Part shown: piece by piece, positions 52,224 to 63,457 of the stretch | Numbering within the stretch: the stretch's first letter is position 1 | Layout of the letters: every line of letters starts with the position of its first letter | Assembly: GCA_948567375.1 (NCBI GenBank) | Contig: OX419757.1 | Span: 18,228,001-18,292,000, forward strand | Direction of reading: 5' to 3' | DNA length: 64,000 bases | From: Lunularia cruciata | Taxonomy: Eukaryota; Streptophyta; Marchantiopsida; Lunulariales; Lunulariaceae | Notes under the pieces: model-generated | What the model was told of the DNA's origin: nothing | Databases searched by the model: none | The model's input: the letters and a program-made list of their open reading frames with translations, nothing else | Translations under genes and position numbers: made by a program

Positions 52224-54986
52224 ATGGACAGAAGTAACTTCAGAGGGAAGCCGAAGAAGCTGACATCGGATCCGATGATGGAGGTACTCGGAAGAGGAGT
52301 ACGACAAGAACAGTCCAAAGATCACCGTCTTTGGGTTGGAAAACGCAAGAAAGATGAAGATCGTTTAACAACCTCTGTACATGGCAAGAAAGTACATTTC
52401 AAGAAACAACGGGGGCAAGAGAATCATGTCTTGACAGTGACCGGGAGTGCACGCAGAAGAGAGAAAAGCACCGACGAAATTGACTGAAGAATGACTTTGA
52501 TTTGGGGCAATATAAAATTGCAACTACGCAGGAGGAATTTGAACACTTTGAGTAAATTTCCAATTCCTTTGAGTAGTTGTCCTGCAGTAATGCGTGTCCA
52601 GAAGCCTGTCGAGAGTGAAATTTTCTGGAACCCCGAGGGAGTTAGAGTGTCTCGTCCAGGAGAGGGTCTGATCTTCCAACAGTGTAAACCAAGAGAACAA
52701 ATCATGGCAAAGAAGGTGGCCAACGTGCTGGCAGTGAGAGGTTTCGCAATCCAAAGAGTAGATGTAGTAGCTAGGATCGAAGTCTTGGTAAGACTTTGGA
52801 TTACCTTTTTAGCATGGAATAGGAATTTTAGTTTCTTGAGAGTGATGGCAGAGATCCCTACCAGTAATTGTGAGGAGGGTCTAGAGGTGGAGGGGAAGAG
52901 AGGCAATCCGGCTTGATGGACTGAGTCGGATTGGAAATTAGTATTGGGGAGAAAAGCAAAAGAGCTGACGGAGATTTGTAACTCGTTTTTTGCTTCAAGA
53001 ACTACGAATGGTTACAAGGTGGAATCCTATTGGGACCCGATCCAAAGAAGTATCGTGGGGGCGATGATGGCCATGTTCAAGCCGGAGCGAACGACCTACG
53101 TAACCATGCAGCAGGCAGTCTTCTTCCATCAGATGTTTGTAGGAGTACCAGTGAATTGGGTGAAGTGCTTCCATCACCAAACAAGGCAGATGGTGGTGAA
53201 TTGGAGAACGGGCTCGCCACTGCATTATTTCGCAACATTCGCGGCTCATTTCTACTTCGGGCTGAACTTGCTGTCTGAAGATGAGCATCATTGTATGGTC
53301 TTGTACATGCACCCTGATTTGAGATGAGAAGCAGACAAAGAGGAGCGTCAGTATATGTTGCATCTGCGAGCGGATGACGAATACTTTGCAAGGACGGGAT
53401 AGTGGAAGAAAGAAGATGTTACCAGTCCAAAGACGAAGAAGCAAAGTAAACCCGAAGAAGCCAAGTCGTCACCCATACAAAGAAAGACTCGGAGGCTGAT
53501 GTTGAAGACCGCTAAAGTTGTAAGAGAGGTATCATTGGGAACGGAGTCGGATGAAGAAATTGAGTCGCAGGAAGACTCGGAAGAAGAAGAGCTCACATTG
53601 AAAAGTGAGGCGTCTGGGAGCGAAAGTGAGGGAGAGCCAAAAGTCCAACAATTGGTGGTAGTAAGTGAGGCTGGTGAGGCGATGACGGAGAACAAGCCAA
53701 GACCCAAAGCAAAGGAGGAGTATCCCACGGGGCCCAGTTCAAGAGGCAAAGATGAAGACAGTGCTGACGCAATGAAGATACAAAGATCGCAACTTTGGAT
53801 GAAGGAGCCGATGATGGAGGAGAAGGCTCCAGACAAAGGTGGCAAGAAAGAAGCAGACCACTTTGTCAGAATATCATATTTAACAAGGATAGTCACCCCA
53901 TTGTTGGAGCTGCTACAAGAGAATCGCAATGTAATTCCCCAAGATTGACGAAAAGAGATGAACAAATTCTAGATGGTGAAGTATCTATTGAATGAAGTGC
54001 AGGAGCTGCAGAAGCATCAAGTCCAAAGAAATAAAGAAATTGAAGATCTTTGGAGGGAGGAAGACTTGAGGAAGAAAATGTTGAGTCTGATACAAGGAAG
54101 TTGCGCAGAGAAGGAGAAAGAATTGCAGAAGCAAGCCGGAGAGTCGAAGGAGCAAGCGATGTGGCTGAGCAAGATGAAGGAGGAAGTGAGTGATGTGCGC
54201 ATTGAAAATGTTCATTTGAAGGCAACGACCATCGTGATGGAGCAAGAGTTGGACAGCTTGAAGAAGAGTGCCGCAACAAAAGATCAAGTATGGCAGAGAG
54301 AGTTGGCGGTCCGACAAGAAGAAGAAGAGCGATTGCGAGAACTTGTCAAGAGTGCGGAACAACAAAAGATGCAGTATGCAGAGGAGAAGAAGATGCTCGC
54401 TGCAGATTACAAAGACGAGTTAAAGATGTATAGAGTGGAGTTGAAGGTAGAATGTTCTCAAGGATATGCATCGGAATCAGTAGGAGACATTGCAGGGAAA
54501 TTACGAGCACTCTTAAGCACGCAGGCTGAAGGAAGATTGGAAGAAGCTCATCTGCATGAGTTGAAGTTACTTGTGCAGGAAACTCGTAAACAAAACGCCA
54601 AAGACGTGGACATGAACACCTTGTTGATCCAATTGAGGGAACGCATAAATAGGAAAATGTTAGAAGTATAGAACAATGTTAGTCTTAGACTGGATTTAGT
54701 CAATTTGGAGTTAGAGAAAATTCAGAATAGTGTGATAGTGGAGAAGAAACCCGATGTCGCAGACGTAGGAGTACAAGTGTCATCGGACTTGAGGATTGAC
54801 ACATTAGAGAAGAGTGGGTTGGAAAATAAGAGTGTAGATAGATTACCCGTGAACTCAATTGTAGATTGTAGTGTAGAAGTTGTAGAATTAGTGAAGGATT
54901 TGGTAGATGTAGCCATACCCGAAGAAGGTGAAGTAATAAGAAGATCATCGGGTTTGGAAGCCAATGATGAGGTAGACATCGGATAG
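52224..54986 (+). pseudogene. LTR-encoded ORF, best preserved copy (C-V)
   Basis: A single register of 921 codons with no frameshift. It is interrupted by stops near 52485, 52914, 53325, 53399, 53946, 53970 and 54669. The true start may be ATG 52224, or 52491 just after the first stop, which C-IV shares. Layout from 52224: basic N-terminus (1-90), globular Trp-rich domain (about 160-390: MAKKVANVLAVRGFAIQRVD, WTESDWKLVL, GYKVESYWDP, PERTTYVTMQQAVFFHQMF, HFYFGLNLL), acidic Ser/Glu region (400-560), heptad-rich coiled coil (about 585-815, e.g. KEKELQKQAGESKEQAMWL), and a conserved tail (GLEANDEVDIG). No signal peptide or membrane segment. Similarity to the C-I LTR frame is at protein level over the whole length. 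Family unknown. Confidence 0.8.
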
Positions 54987-55112
54987 GGATAGAAGTCAAT
55001 TTTGAGATAAGAAGAGGCATATATGAAATGATAAACTGTCATTTAGGATCTGCAAGTAGGAAAGGATGTTAGGAAGCGGTGCCTTGGTAGGCGAGTCTAC
55101 CGTTTGCTTCAG

Positions 55113-55120
55113 TATTTAAG
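55113..55120 (+). promoter_or_regulatory. TATTTAAG box of C-V LTR
   Basis: GCTTCAGTATTTAAGTGGAGC lies about 125 bp after the ORF end and 670 bp before the LTR end. It is conserved with C-IV and the minus-strand C LTRs. Confidence 0.6.
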
Positions 55121-55796
55121 TGGAGCAATCGCAGTATGATGTTATTCAGTATTCATATTTCTGAAGATAGATAAAGCAAAGTGCTGTTCTCAATACTTGT
55201 CACTTAAGCTTAATTTTGAGTGTCAATTTTGTGTTTGTATTTGTGAGTGTGTGAAGAATTCCGAAGAGCAAGTCAGTGTGTTTGTGGATGTGGGAATCTA
55301 TAGCCTTGATCTTCATTCTGTGTGTTTGATCCTGAGTAAAGTGCATCGGAGCAATGCCTTGACAGATCTGAGAGGAATTGTAGTGTTGGTAGTATTCTCC
55401 ATTTGTGATTGCAGCACGAAGTTGATGTGAAGCAATTTTGATCAAGGAAGTTTTGCCTTTAGTGGAGGAGTGGAACACAATTCTGAGGCGAAATTGGTCT
55501 TTGCAGTGAAGTGCCGTCTTCGGGAGAATCTAAATCATCACAATCAAGAGTTGTTTGGACAGAATTGACTATGTTGTGATTATGTGTGCATATTCGTGAC
55601 AAGTTGTCAAGATTGTGAGCTTGTTACTCTCTTTTGGGTGTAGTTTCTACCTGAGAGATTAAAGAAGAACTCAAGAAGAACTGCAATTGTGATGTTTGTC
55701 TTTGTATTTGACCAATTCTGGATAGTATCTATGCGGGAACAAACTTTACTTACCCAATTACCGCAAAAGTGATATTTGCTGGGTTGTCACAGAAGT

Positions 55797-56806
55797 ATTT
55801 GGTGAGTGCAGTGAAGGAGCTGCAGGAACAACAAGTCCAAAGATCGCAGGAAGTGGAAGAACTTTGGAGGGAGGAATGCTTGGTGAAGAAAACGCTAACC
55901 CTGCTACAAGGAAGTTGCGCAGAAAAGGATAAGGAATTGCAAAGGCGAGCCGGAGAATTGAAGGAACAAACAATGTGGCTTGATAAGATGAAGGAAGAAG
56001 TGAGTACTGTGCACGTCGAGAATTTTCATTTGAAGGCGATGAGCATCGTAATGGAGCAGGAGTTGGATAGCTTGAAGACGAGTGTAGCAGCAAAGGATGA
56101 AGCATGGCAGAGGGAGTTAGCAGTCACGCAAGAGGAAGAAGAATGATTACGAGAGCTAGTCAGAAGTGCTAAGTTACATAGTACACAATATGCAAAGGAA
56201 AAGAAGATGCTTGCTGCGGAGTACGAAGATGAGCTGAAGATGTATCGTGAAGAACTGAAGGTAGAGTGCTCTCGAGGATATGAGTCGGAATCAATGGGAG
56301 AAGTTGCGGGGAAGCTGAGAGCCATCTTAAGCATGGAGGCTGAAGGGAGATTGGAGGAAGCCCGCCTACACGAGTTGAAGTTGCTAGTGCAGGAAACTCG
56401 AAAGAGAAAAGCCAAAGATGTGGACATGAACACATTGCTGATTTGGTTGAGAGAGCGTGTAGATAGGAAAATGTTAGATGTAGAGAATAATGTTAGTCTT
56501 AGACTGGATTTAGTCAATTCGGAATTAGAGAAGATTCGGAATAGTGTGACAGTGGAGAAAAGACCCGATGTTGCAGAAGTAGGAATACAAGTATCATCGG
56601 ACTTGAGGATTGACACATTAGAGAAGAGTGGGTCAGGAGATAATGAGTTAGATAAGTCACTCCTTGGTGCAATTGTAGTTTCTAGTAAAGAAGTAGCAGA
56701 AACAGTGAAGGGTTTGGTAGATGTAGATATACCCGAAGAAGGTGAAGTAATAGGAAGATCATCGGGTTTGGAAGCCGATGATGAGGTAGACATCGGATCG
56801 GGATAA
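55797..56806 (+). pseudogene. LTR ORF of C-IV, coiled-coil segment
   Basis: Resumes after C-V with KYLVSAVKELQEQQVQRSQE. It runs with one stop near 56144 to a clean end at 56806. Heptad-type Leu/Glu/Lys pattern, Cys-containing ECSRGYESES, RLEEARLHELKLLVQETRK, then the tail GLEADDEVDIGSG. It aligns with C-V 53985-54986 throughout. Confidence 0.8.
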
Positions 56807-57601
56807 GTATCAATTTTGAGATAAGAAGAGGCTGATATGAAGCAATAGACTGTCACTTAGGATCTACAGGTAGGAAGAGATGTTAGGAAGTGGTGCCTAG
56901 GTAGGCAAATCTGCCGTTTGCTTCAGTATTTAAGTGGAGCATTTGCAGTACAATGTTATTCAGTATTCAAATTTCTCAAGATAGATAAAGCAAAATACTG
57001 TTCTCAATGCTCATTGCTTAAGCTTAATTCCGACTGTCAATTTTGTGTTTGTGTTTGTGAGTGTGTGGAGAATTCCAAAGAGCAAGTCAGTGTGTCTGTG
57101 GATGTTGGAAACTGCAGCCTTGATCTTCATTCTGTGTGTTTGATCTTGAGTGAAGTGCATCGGAGCAATGCCTTGATAGGTTTGAGAGGAATTGTAGTGT
57201 TGTTAGTATTCTGCATTTGTGAGTGTAGCACGAAGTTGATGTGAAGCAATTTTGATCAAGGAAGTTGTGCTTTCAGTGGAGGGGTGGAACACAATTCTAA
57301 GGCAAAATGGGTCTTCACAGTGAAGTGCCGTCTTTGGGAGAATCTGAATCATCACAATCAAGAGTTGTTTGGACAGAATTTTTGTGATTATGTGTGTGTG
57401 TATTCATGACAAGTTGTCAAGATTGCAAGCTTGTTATTCTTTTCTGGGTGTAGTTTCTACCTGAGAGATTAAAGAAGCAATCAAGAAGAACTGCAATTGT
57501 GACTTTTGTCTTTGTATTTGACTAATTCTGGATAATATCTTTGCGGGAACGAACTCTACTGACCCGATTGCTGCAAAAGTGATATTTGCCGGGTTGTCAC
57601 A
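56807..57601 (+). other. R/U5 side of C-IV LTR
   Basis: Non-coding: TATTTAAG at 56927, then T/G-rich sequence and the terminal block TTTCTACCTGAGAGATTAAA to GGGTTGTCACA. A 108-codon open frame at 56918 has no counterpart constraint and is disregarded. Confidence 0.7.
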
Positions 57602-57994
57602 CTACAATTCCTCTCAGATCTGTCAAGGCATTGCTTCTATTGCACTCCAATAAGGATCAAACACACAGAATGAAGATCAAGGCTGTAGAATCCAACATCC
57701 AACAAGCACATTGACTTGCACTTTGAAATTCTCCACACGCTCACAAACACAAACACAAAGTTGATACTCGGAATCAAGCTCATACGATGAGCATTGCTTC
57801 ACAGCACTTTGCTTTATCTATTCTTAGAAATAATGAGCATTGAATAACATAAGATTGAAAATGCCACTCTTAAATAGTGAAGCAATTGATAGTTATCTTC
57901 CTAATGTACCTGTTCCTAACAACTCTACAAACCTGCAGATCCGAAATGACGATGCACCTCTTCATATCTGCCTATTCAAATCTCAAATCGGTTA

Positions 57995-60343
57995 CTAATC
58001 TGATCCAATGTCTACTTCATCCTTGACTTTCAAACCCGAACCCGAAGTAACTTTACTTCCTACTATTGTGTCCTTGGGTTTCATAACTCCTACATCTTCT
58101 ACCAAATCTAATAGTTCTCTTTCCTGATCTGAAATTTCACTGGTGGGTAATCTTTCTAACTCCTTATCTCTCCACCCACTCTTCTCTAATGTCTCCAATG
58201 GTCTAATCTGATTGTGATATTGTCTTCTACCTCCAATATCTTCCTATCTATACAAGTTTTGAGACTAATAAAAAAATGCGTTCAAATCGGTATCCTTTGC
58301 ATGTCTCCTCCTCATCTCCTGCACCAACAACTTCAACTTGTGCAGCCTGGTCTCCTCGATACGCACATTGGCCTCTATACTCAACATTGCGTTCATCCTA
58401 ATTACAATTTCCTTCAAGGGCTCTAGTCTCATCTTCCTTTGGTGCTCCCGATCTGCAAGCCAATCCTCTTGGTACATTGCCAATTCCGCCTCAAACTCAG
58501 CTTTCATAGTTTCCTTCTCCTTCTCCTTCTGTACAATCTTCTCCTCCTGATTACGAAGTAACTCTCGCAATCTCTCTTCTTCCCTATATCTCACAGTCAA
58601 CTCTTGTTGCCACAATTGCTTCTTCTCTTCTACACTCTCCATCACCCTATCGAGCTCTTGTTCCTTCTCTGCTACTCTTGCCATAGCATGGATAATTTCT
58701 TGTCTTGAATCAGCAAACTGTTGCTTCAAGATCTCATATTCAGCAATTTGTCTTTCCTTTGCTATGTCACTCTGCTTCACAAGTTCCTCTTGATACCTTG
58801 CTTCTCTCCTTAAGTTTTCTACCACTTGACTCTGCACTATTGCATCCACTCGCAGTACTTCTCTTTCCTCCTCACCTCAAATTATACTCTTCTACAACTC
58901 CGAGTTCTCTTCTTCAAGTCGTGCCAATACCTGCAATATAGTCTTCACCTCCGGACACTTTGACTGCATCTCCTTCTTTTTGAGTTCCAATTTCACCAAC
59001 AGAGGACACACAACTTTGTGCATGTACTCCACTTTGTCACTTGCAATTACTTCAACTAGCGGAGTGATCTTCTTCTTTACCTCTTCTTCTCTTGATACTT
59101 GCCTTCTTCTCTGTAGTTGTCGTATCAGAATGGACGCTTCACTACTCAAACTTGCATTCTCCTCTTCCCTTACCTTGCTTGGACCCACTTTACACTTCAC
59201 CTTTTTCCTGGACCACACTCCTCTCTGAATAGTAATCTTCTTCTCCTCCTTCTCTGGCACTTCATCTTCTAACTTCGCATTAGTCTCTTCCTCGAGCTCC
59301 ATCCAAACTTCTTCTTCTGCTGTGGGAACCGACATCATCTCCCCACCTTCATTGTGGTCACTACTCATATCTCCACTCTATAGTGTGAGCTTGGGTTCTT
59401 CCTCGCGTTTTGAGTCTTTAGACTTGCACTCGGCTTTGCCTTCCAAGTCTTCTTTTGACGACATGATTACCACCATACCTTTTCTTGGGTTTACTCTTGT
59501 AGTCTTCTGAGGTCTTGTTCTCTCGACGTCTTTTCCTTCTCCTTGTCAACTCCACTTCTTTGACTTTGGAGTACTTACGTCCTAAACATGTGCACTCTTC
59601 CCTATCTATGCGTAGTACTCATTGTTGCTTTGGATCTGAAGAGTGTACTGCTGCTCCTCCATGTTGACCTCCTTTCTTAAGTCGGGATGAAAATGCGACA
59701 CTATTTTATTGCGCTCCGCCGCCTTGAGCAGATTCAGCCCAAGGTAGAAATGTGCTGCAAATAGCACAATGTAATGTGGAGGCAATTCATCCCGCAAGTT
59801 CCACACCATCTGCCTCGTTTGCCCATGGAAGCACCTTGCCTAATTGAGTGGCTCTCTTGCAAACATCTTATGGAAGAACACCGCTTGGTGCTTCATCACA
59901 TAAGTTGTTCTCTCCGGCTTCAGGATTGCCATGAGAGCACTCATGATCCCTCTCTTGACCGGATCCTTGTAACTCTCTACTTTGTACCCATTCTTCATAC
60001 GCTTTGAAGAGAATGCATTCCTCACTTCTTGGGTTTCTTCGGCTACCTCTCCCTTCCCCAAGAACGTGGCACCCTACTCCGTGCTTGCCTCTCTTCTGAG
60101 TACTAATCTCCAATCCGACTCCGTCCAATGAGCCGAATTTCCTCTCTTCTCCTCTTCCTTGGGGTCATCAAGACATTTACTCTCGATTATCTCGGTCACA
60201 AATCCTGGAAAACTCACATTCCAGTTCCATGCCAAGAATGTGATCCAAAGTCGGCTCAGGGTTTTGATTTTGGCAATCACATCTAACCTCTGAATTGCAT
60301 GATTTCTCACTATGAATTTGGAGTTCTTCTTTCCTCCTCTCAT
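57995..60343 (-). pseudogene. LTR-encoded ORF, copy in C-III 3' LTR
   Basis: Same order as the C-I copy, on the minus strand: globular part from about 60343 (MRGGKKNSKFIVRNHAIQRL, TLSRLWITFLAWNWNVSFPG, HWTESDWRLVL), KPERTTYVMKHQAVFFHKMF, HFYLGLNLLK (about 59750), acidic region (about 59400-59290), VWSRKKVKCK basic patch, coiled coil (58849-58265), then the C-terminal part ending DEVDIGSD at 57995. Stops and deletions occur, including loss of about 160 bp near 58200 relative to C-I. Decayed. Confidence 0.8.
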
Positions 60344-60890
60344 CTTTCTTTCTTCCTCACTGTCTCTTGGTTAGCTCTCTCAAATTCTCCTCTACACACC
60401 AACGAGTCTTCAACTCTACTTCCCTCCCCATGATCTCATGCTGGACAACTCCTCAATGGCAAAGGAAAATTGCTTGACATTGCTTTGTTGTTAGCCCAAT
60501 TTTTAAAGAGTCGCGCCTTCTTCATCTCTCTTCAATTTGAGTTTCCACCAAGAAATCACACCTCTTGCATGCGCCTGTCATTGTCAAGTGTCCTTCACGC
60601 GTATGACCGCCGGTTTTTGATCGGTCCCTTCTTGAATTTCTCGCCCCAAAGAAAAGTTGTTTCACTGTCCTTGCCTCTGATTGAGCACCCCCATATGAAG
60701 ACTTCTTACTTCGGTTTGTATGTTGACAGGGCAAGTCCAAGTACTTTGCCTTATGACCCAAAGCCACGTTACCTTGGGTTTCATCCCGAAGACTCTTTTC
60801 TTCACCTTCTTTGGCCATACAAGCACAATCTGACTTCTCTATACACTTCTTCTTCTCCATTTCAAAAAAAATAAAAATGTGGGTACCACA

Positions 60891-60901
60891 TACCCCCTCC
60901 C
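60891..60901 (-). other. Polypurine tract of C-III
   Basis: GGGAGGGGGTA on the minus strand sits between the pol stop (60904-60902) and the LTR start. Compare the 16-G tract in C-I. Confidence 0.8.
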
Positions 60902-62110
60902 TCAAATGTGAGTGTCCCCGCAAACATAGACTTTGGGTGTCTTAGAAACTTCCGAGTCTATGGTCCAATATCTCCGAACTCTCCACCTATTTACTTGAGT
61001 GGCAAAAGGGTTCCCTTCTAGGTTGACAAGTTGAATGGACCCATTTTCATAAAGATGAAGAACTCGATAAGGCCCCATCCATCTCAAATGCAACTTGCTT
61101 GGAAAACATATTTGGCAATTGTTGTATAACAAAACCAAATCTCCTTTGTGCACAACCACAGGCTTGATATGCTTATCATGCCAGATTTTCCTCTACACTT
61201 GTACTTCCTTTGTGGATTGCATTGCATCGTCTCTTTTCTCTTCTAACCACATTAGTTGATGGATCCAAAGATCCGGGCTTTCTTCCTCTTACAGTCGTTC
61301 TTCACAAAGAATCCGATATGTTGGTACTTCAAATTCAATTGGTAGTATGGGATGCAAGCCATATGTCAAGAAGTATGGAGTTTGTTTGGTTGTGATCTTT
61401 TCTGTCGTTTGATATGCCCACAACGCAGCTGGTAATTTTGTATCCCAGTCATAGGCATAATTGACAGTCACCTTATTCAAAATTTTGCAAAGTAACCCAT
61501 TCACCTTTTCCGTTAAGCCATTTGCTTTTGGGTTATAAGGAATCGTCTTCCGATGTTTAATCTGAAAGAAATTGGTTAATGCCTCCATTATAGAGTTCAA
61601 AAAATGTGTCCCTCAGTCACTAACCAATTCCAAAGGACACCCATATTGGGAGATGATGTTTTGAAAGAAAAATTCCACCATGGTTTTGGCATCATCTCTG
61701 CGAGTTGCTTCAGCTTTGACCATCTTGGTAGTAGAGTCAATGCAAACCAAAATGTATTGCTTCCTTGTGACTCGGGTCATTGGTTGAATGGGACCCACAA
61801 AATCAATTCCCCATTTCTCAAATAGGGCCAAGGGCAAAATTGGTCTCAAAGGCCATTAAGAAGTAGCCATCAGCTTCCCTATTCTCTGACAAGCATCACA
61901 ACTCGGATATGAGCATGCGTGTCTTTGTACATCGTAGGCCACAAATACCCCGCCGAAAGAATCTTCTTTATAGTATTCTTCAAAGCATAGTGTCCTCCTG
62001 ATGCTTTGGAGTGTAAAGACTCAATCACACCTCCTACTTCGTATGACTCCAAGCATCACCGAAGTACTTCATCTTTGCCCATCTTGAATAGAATGTTGTG
62101 TTTGAGTTGG
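60902..62110 (-). pseudogene. Integrase of C-III
   Basis: Reads from the zinc region (about 62080-61860, broken by stops near 61850) through WGIDFVGPIQP, a CIDSTTKMVKAEATRRDDAK stretch, CPLELVSD (stop directly after, about 61612), NGLTEKVNGLL, WAYQTTEKITTKQTPYF, and the C-terminal module LVLLYNN, LRWMGPY, ending in GDTHI at 60902. The frame is shifted near 61180. It matches the C-I integrase closely, but its C-terminal module is uninterrupted at the place where C-I has a stop. Confidence 0.88.
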
Positions 62111-62280
62111 TACGGCCCCATTTTCCTAAGAAAGACTACCCTTTGCTCCGGGTCCATCCCTTTAGGACAATGGAGAGTATGCAGATAATGATATTCTATT
62201 GCATACCTCATACTTTGCATTGCTGTTAATTGATATAACTCTTCATTAGGGAACCGATCGTCAATTTCCCACTCTTGGTC

Positions 62281-62640
62281 TTAAGTTTCTAACCTGGACA
62301 GGAAGTCTGCATTCGAATGCGAATCCCCCTTCATTACTTGAACAGCGTATGTAAATTCTTGTAACAACAAGATCCATCTTGCAATTCGCCCGCAAAAATC
62401 TGCCTTCTTGACCAAATGTTGCAATGCGTAATGATCAACATAGAAGACAAACTTGTATCTCAGCAGGTAGTGGCAAAATTTCTTCCAAGCATACACCATT
62501 CCGAGTGCTTCTCTTTTAGTTGTCAAATAGTTTTTTTCAGAAACTGAAAGTTGTTGGCTTGCATAATACACCGGGTAGTCCTTCTTCTTCTTGTCCTTCT
62601 GACTTAAGACAACGCCGATGGCCATGGACAAAGTGTCCAC
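62281..62640 (-). pseudogene. RNase H of C-III
   Basis: MAIGVVLSQKDKKKKDYPVY and YASQQLSVSEKNYLTTKREA, then AWKKFCHYLLRYKFVFYVDH, and LLQEFTYAVQVMKGDSHSNA with the end block ADFLSRLE. The last block is intact here but scrambled in C-I. A stop near 62662 separates it from RT. Confidence 0.87.
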
Positions 62641-62661
62641 ATATACATGAAAAGGGACGTC

Positions 62662-63457
62662 CTAATTTGGGGCCCTCATAATTGGTGCTTCAACCAGTTT
62701 CTTCTTCAACACCTGGAAAGCTTCTTCTTGATTTGCTTCCCATAGATAGTCTTCGGATTTCTTCAGAGGCTTTGAAAGGGGTGCAGCAAGCACCGCATAG
62801 TTTGACACAAAGTGTCTGTAGTATCCAACATGTCCCAAGAAGGCTCTTAGCTCCCGGATGTTCTTCAAGGATTCCAAAGCTACGATTACTTTAACCTTCT
62901 TGACATTGACTTCAATACCTTGGCTTGACACCCGATGCCCCAGAAGAATTCCCTCCTTCATTGCGAAGAAGCATTTCTCCGGGTGTAATGACAAGCCGGC
63001 AAAATGACACCTTTCAAAAGTTTGTCAAAGGTAATCCAAATGTACATCTCTTCGCCCAAATACACAAAAATCATCAATGAATACTTCCACAAATTTGCGG
63101 AGGAAATCTTTGAAGATTGAATTCATCATCCGCTGGAAATTAGCGGGAGCATTACACAACCCAAAGGGCATTTGATTGTAAGCAAAAGTTCCCCAATTGG
63201 TCATGAATGTAGTTTTATCCTTGTCCTCTTCTTGGATGGATACTTGATTGTACCTTGAAAATCCATTGAGAAAGCTATAACAAGGGTGACCAGCTATTTG
63301 GTCTAGAATTGTATCGATAAAAGGCAAGGGATGATGATCCTTCCTTGTGATTGCGTTCAACTAACAAAAGTCTTGGCACACTCGGATCTTCTCTATTTTT
63401 TTCTTTGGGACAATGACAATGGAGGAGACCCATTCATTGCTTAAGATAGGGAAGATC
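62662..63457 (-). pseudogene. Reverse transcriptase of C-III, cut by an A LTR
   Basis: From the insertion point inward: KLNAITRKDHHPLPFID-like start (63380 on), CYSFLNGFSRYNQVSIQEED, YNQMPFGLCNAPANFQRMM, FVEVFIDDFCVFGRRDVHLD, then after a shift LHPEKCFFAMKEGILLGHRV and ELRAFLGHVGYYRHFV. The catalytic FIDD is intact (about 63080). The N-terminal RT, protease and gag lie beyond the A LTR, outside the window. Confidence 0.9.

Larger units (their letters stand above)
52138..55791 (+). mobile_element. Solo C LTR (C-V) nested in C-IV
   Basis: 3654 bp, TGTGGTACCC to GGGTTGTCACA, flanked by GAAGT at 52133-52137 and 55792-55796. The C-IV reading frame continues across it. It is a solo LTR with a TATTTAAG box at 55113-55120. 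Confidence 0.95.
43101..57601 (+). mobile_element. Solo C LTR (C-IV), plus strand, doubly interrupted
   Basis: Pieces 43101-43416, 50575-52137 and 55792-57601 join to about 3.69 kb with ends TGTGGTACCC and GGGTTGTCACA, flanked by CTACA on both sides. No gag-pol is attached, so it is a solo LTR. It lies inside the C-III LTR in opposite orientation. A-IV and C-V are inserted in it. A TATTTAAG box lies at 56927-56934. Confidence 0.92.
42692..60890 (-). repeat. 3' LTR of C-III, split by nested insertions
   Basis: The LTR consists of 42692-43100 plus 57607-60890 (about 3.69 kb without inserts). The junction is marked by CTACA at 43096-43100 and 57602-57606. Minus-strand ends are TGTGGTACCC (60890) and GGGTTGTCACA (42692). 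The internal region follows at 60891. It is inserted in the C-II gag; the distal duplication is outside the window. Confidence 0.9.

Noticed and set aside
52138-55791. C-V considered as a host coiled-coil gene with introns
   Set aside because: The frame lies wholly inside a sequence with LTR termini and a GAAGT duplication, and recurs in both LTRs of the complete element C-I. It belongs to the retrotransposon.
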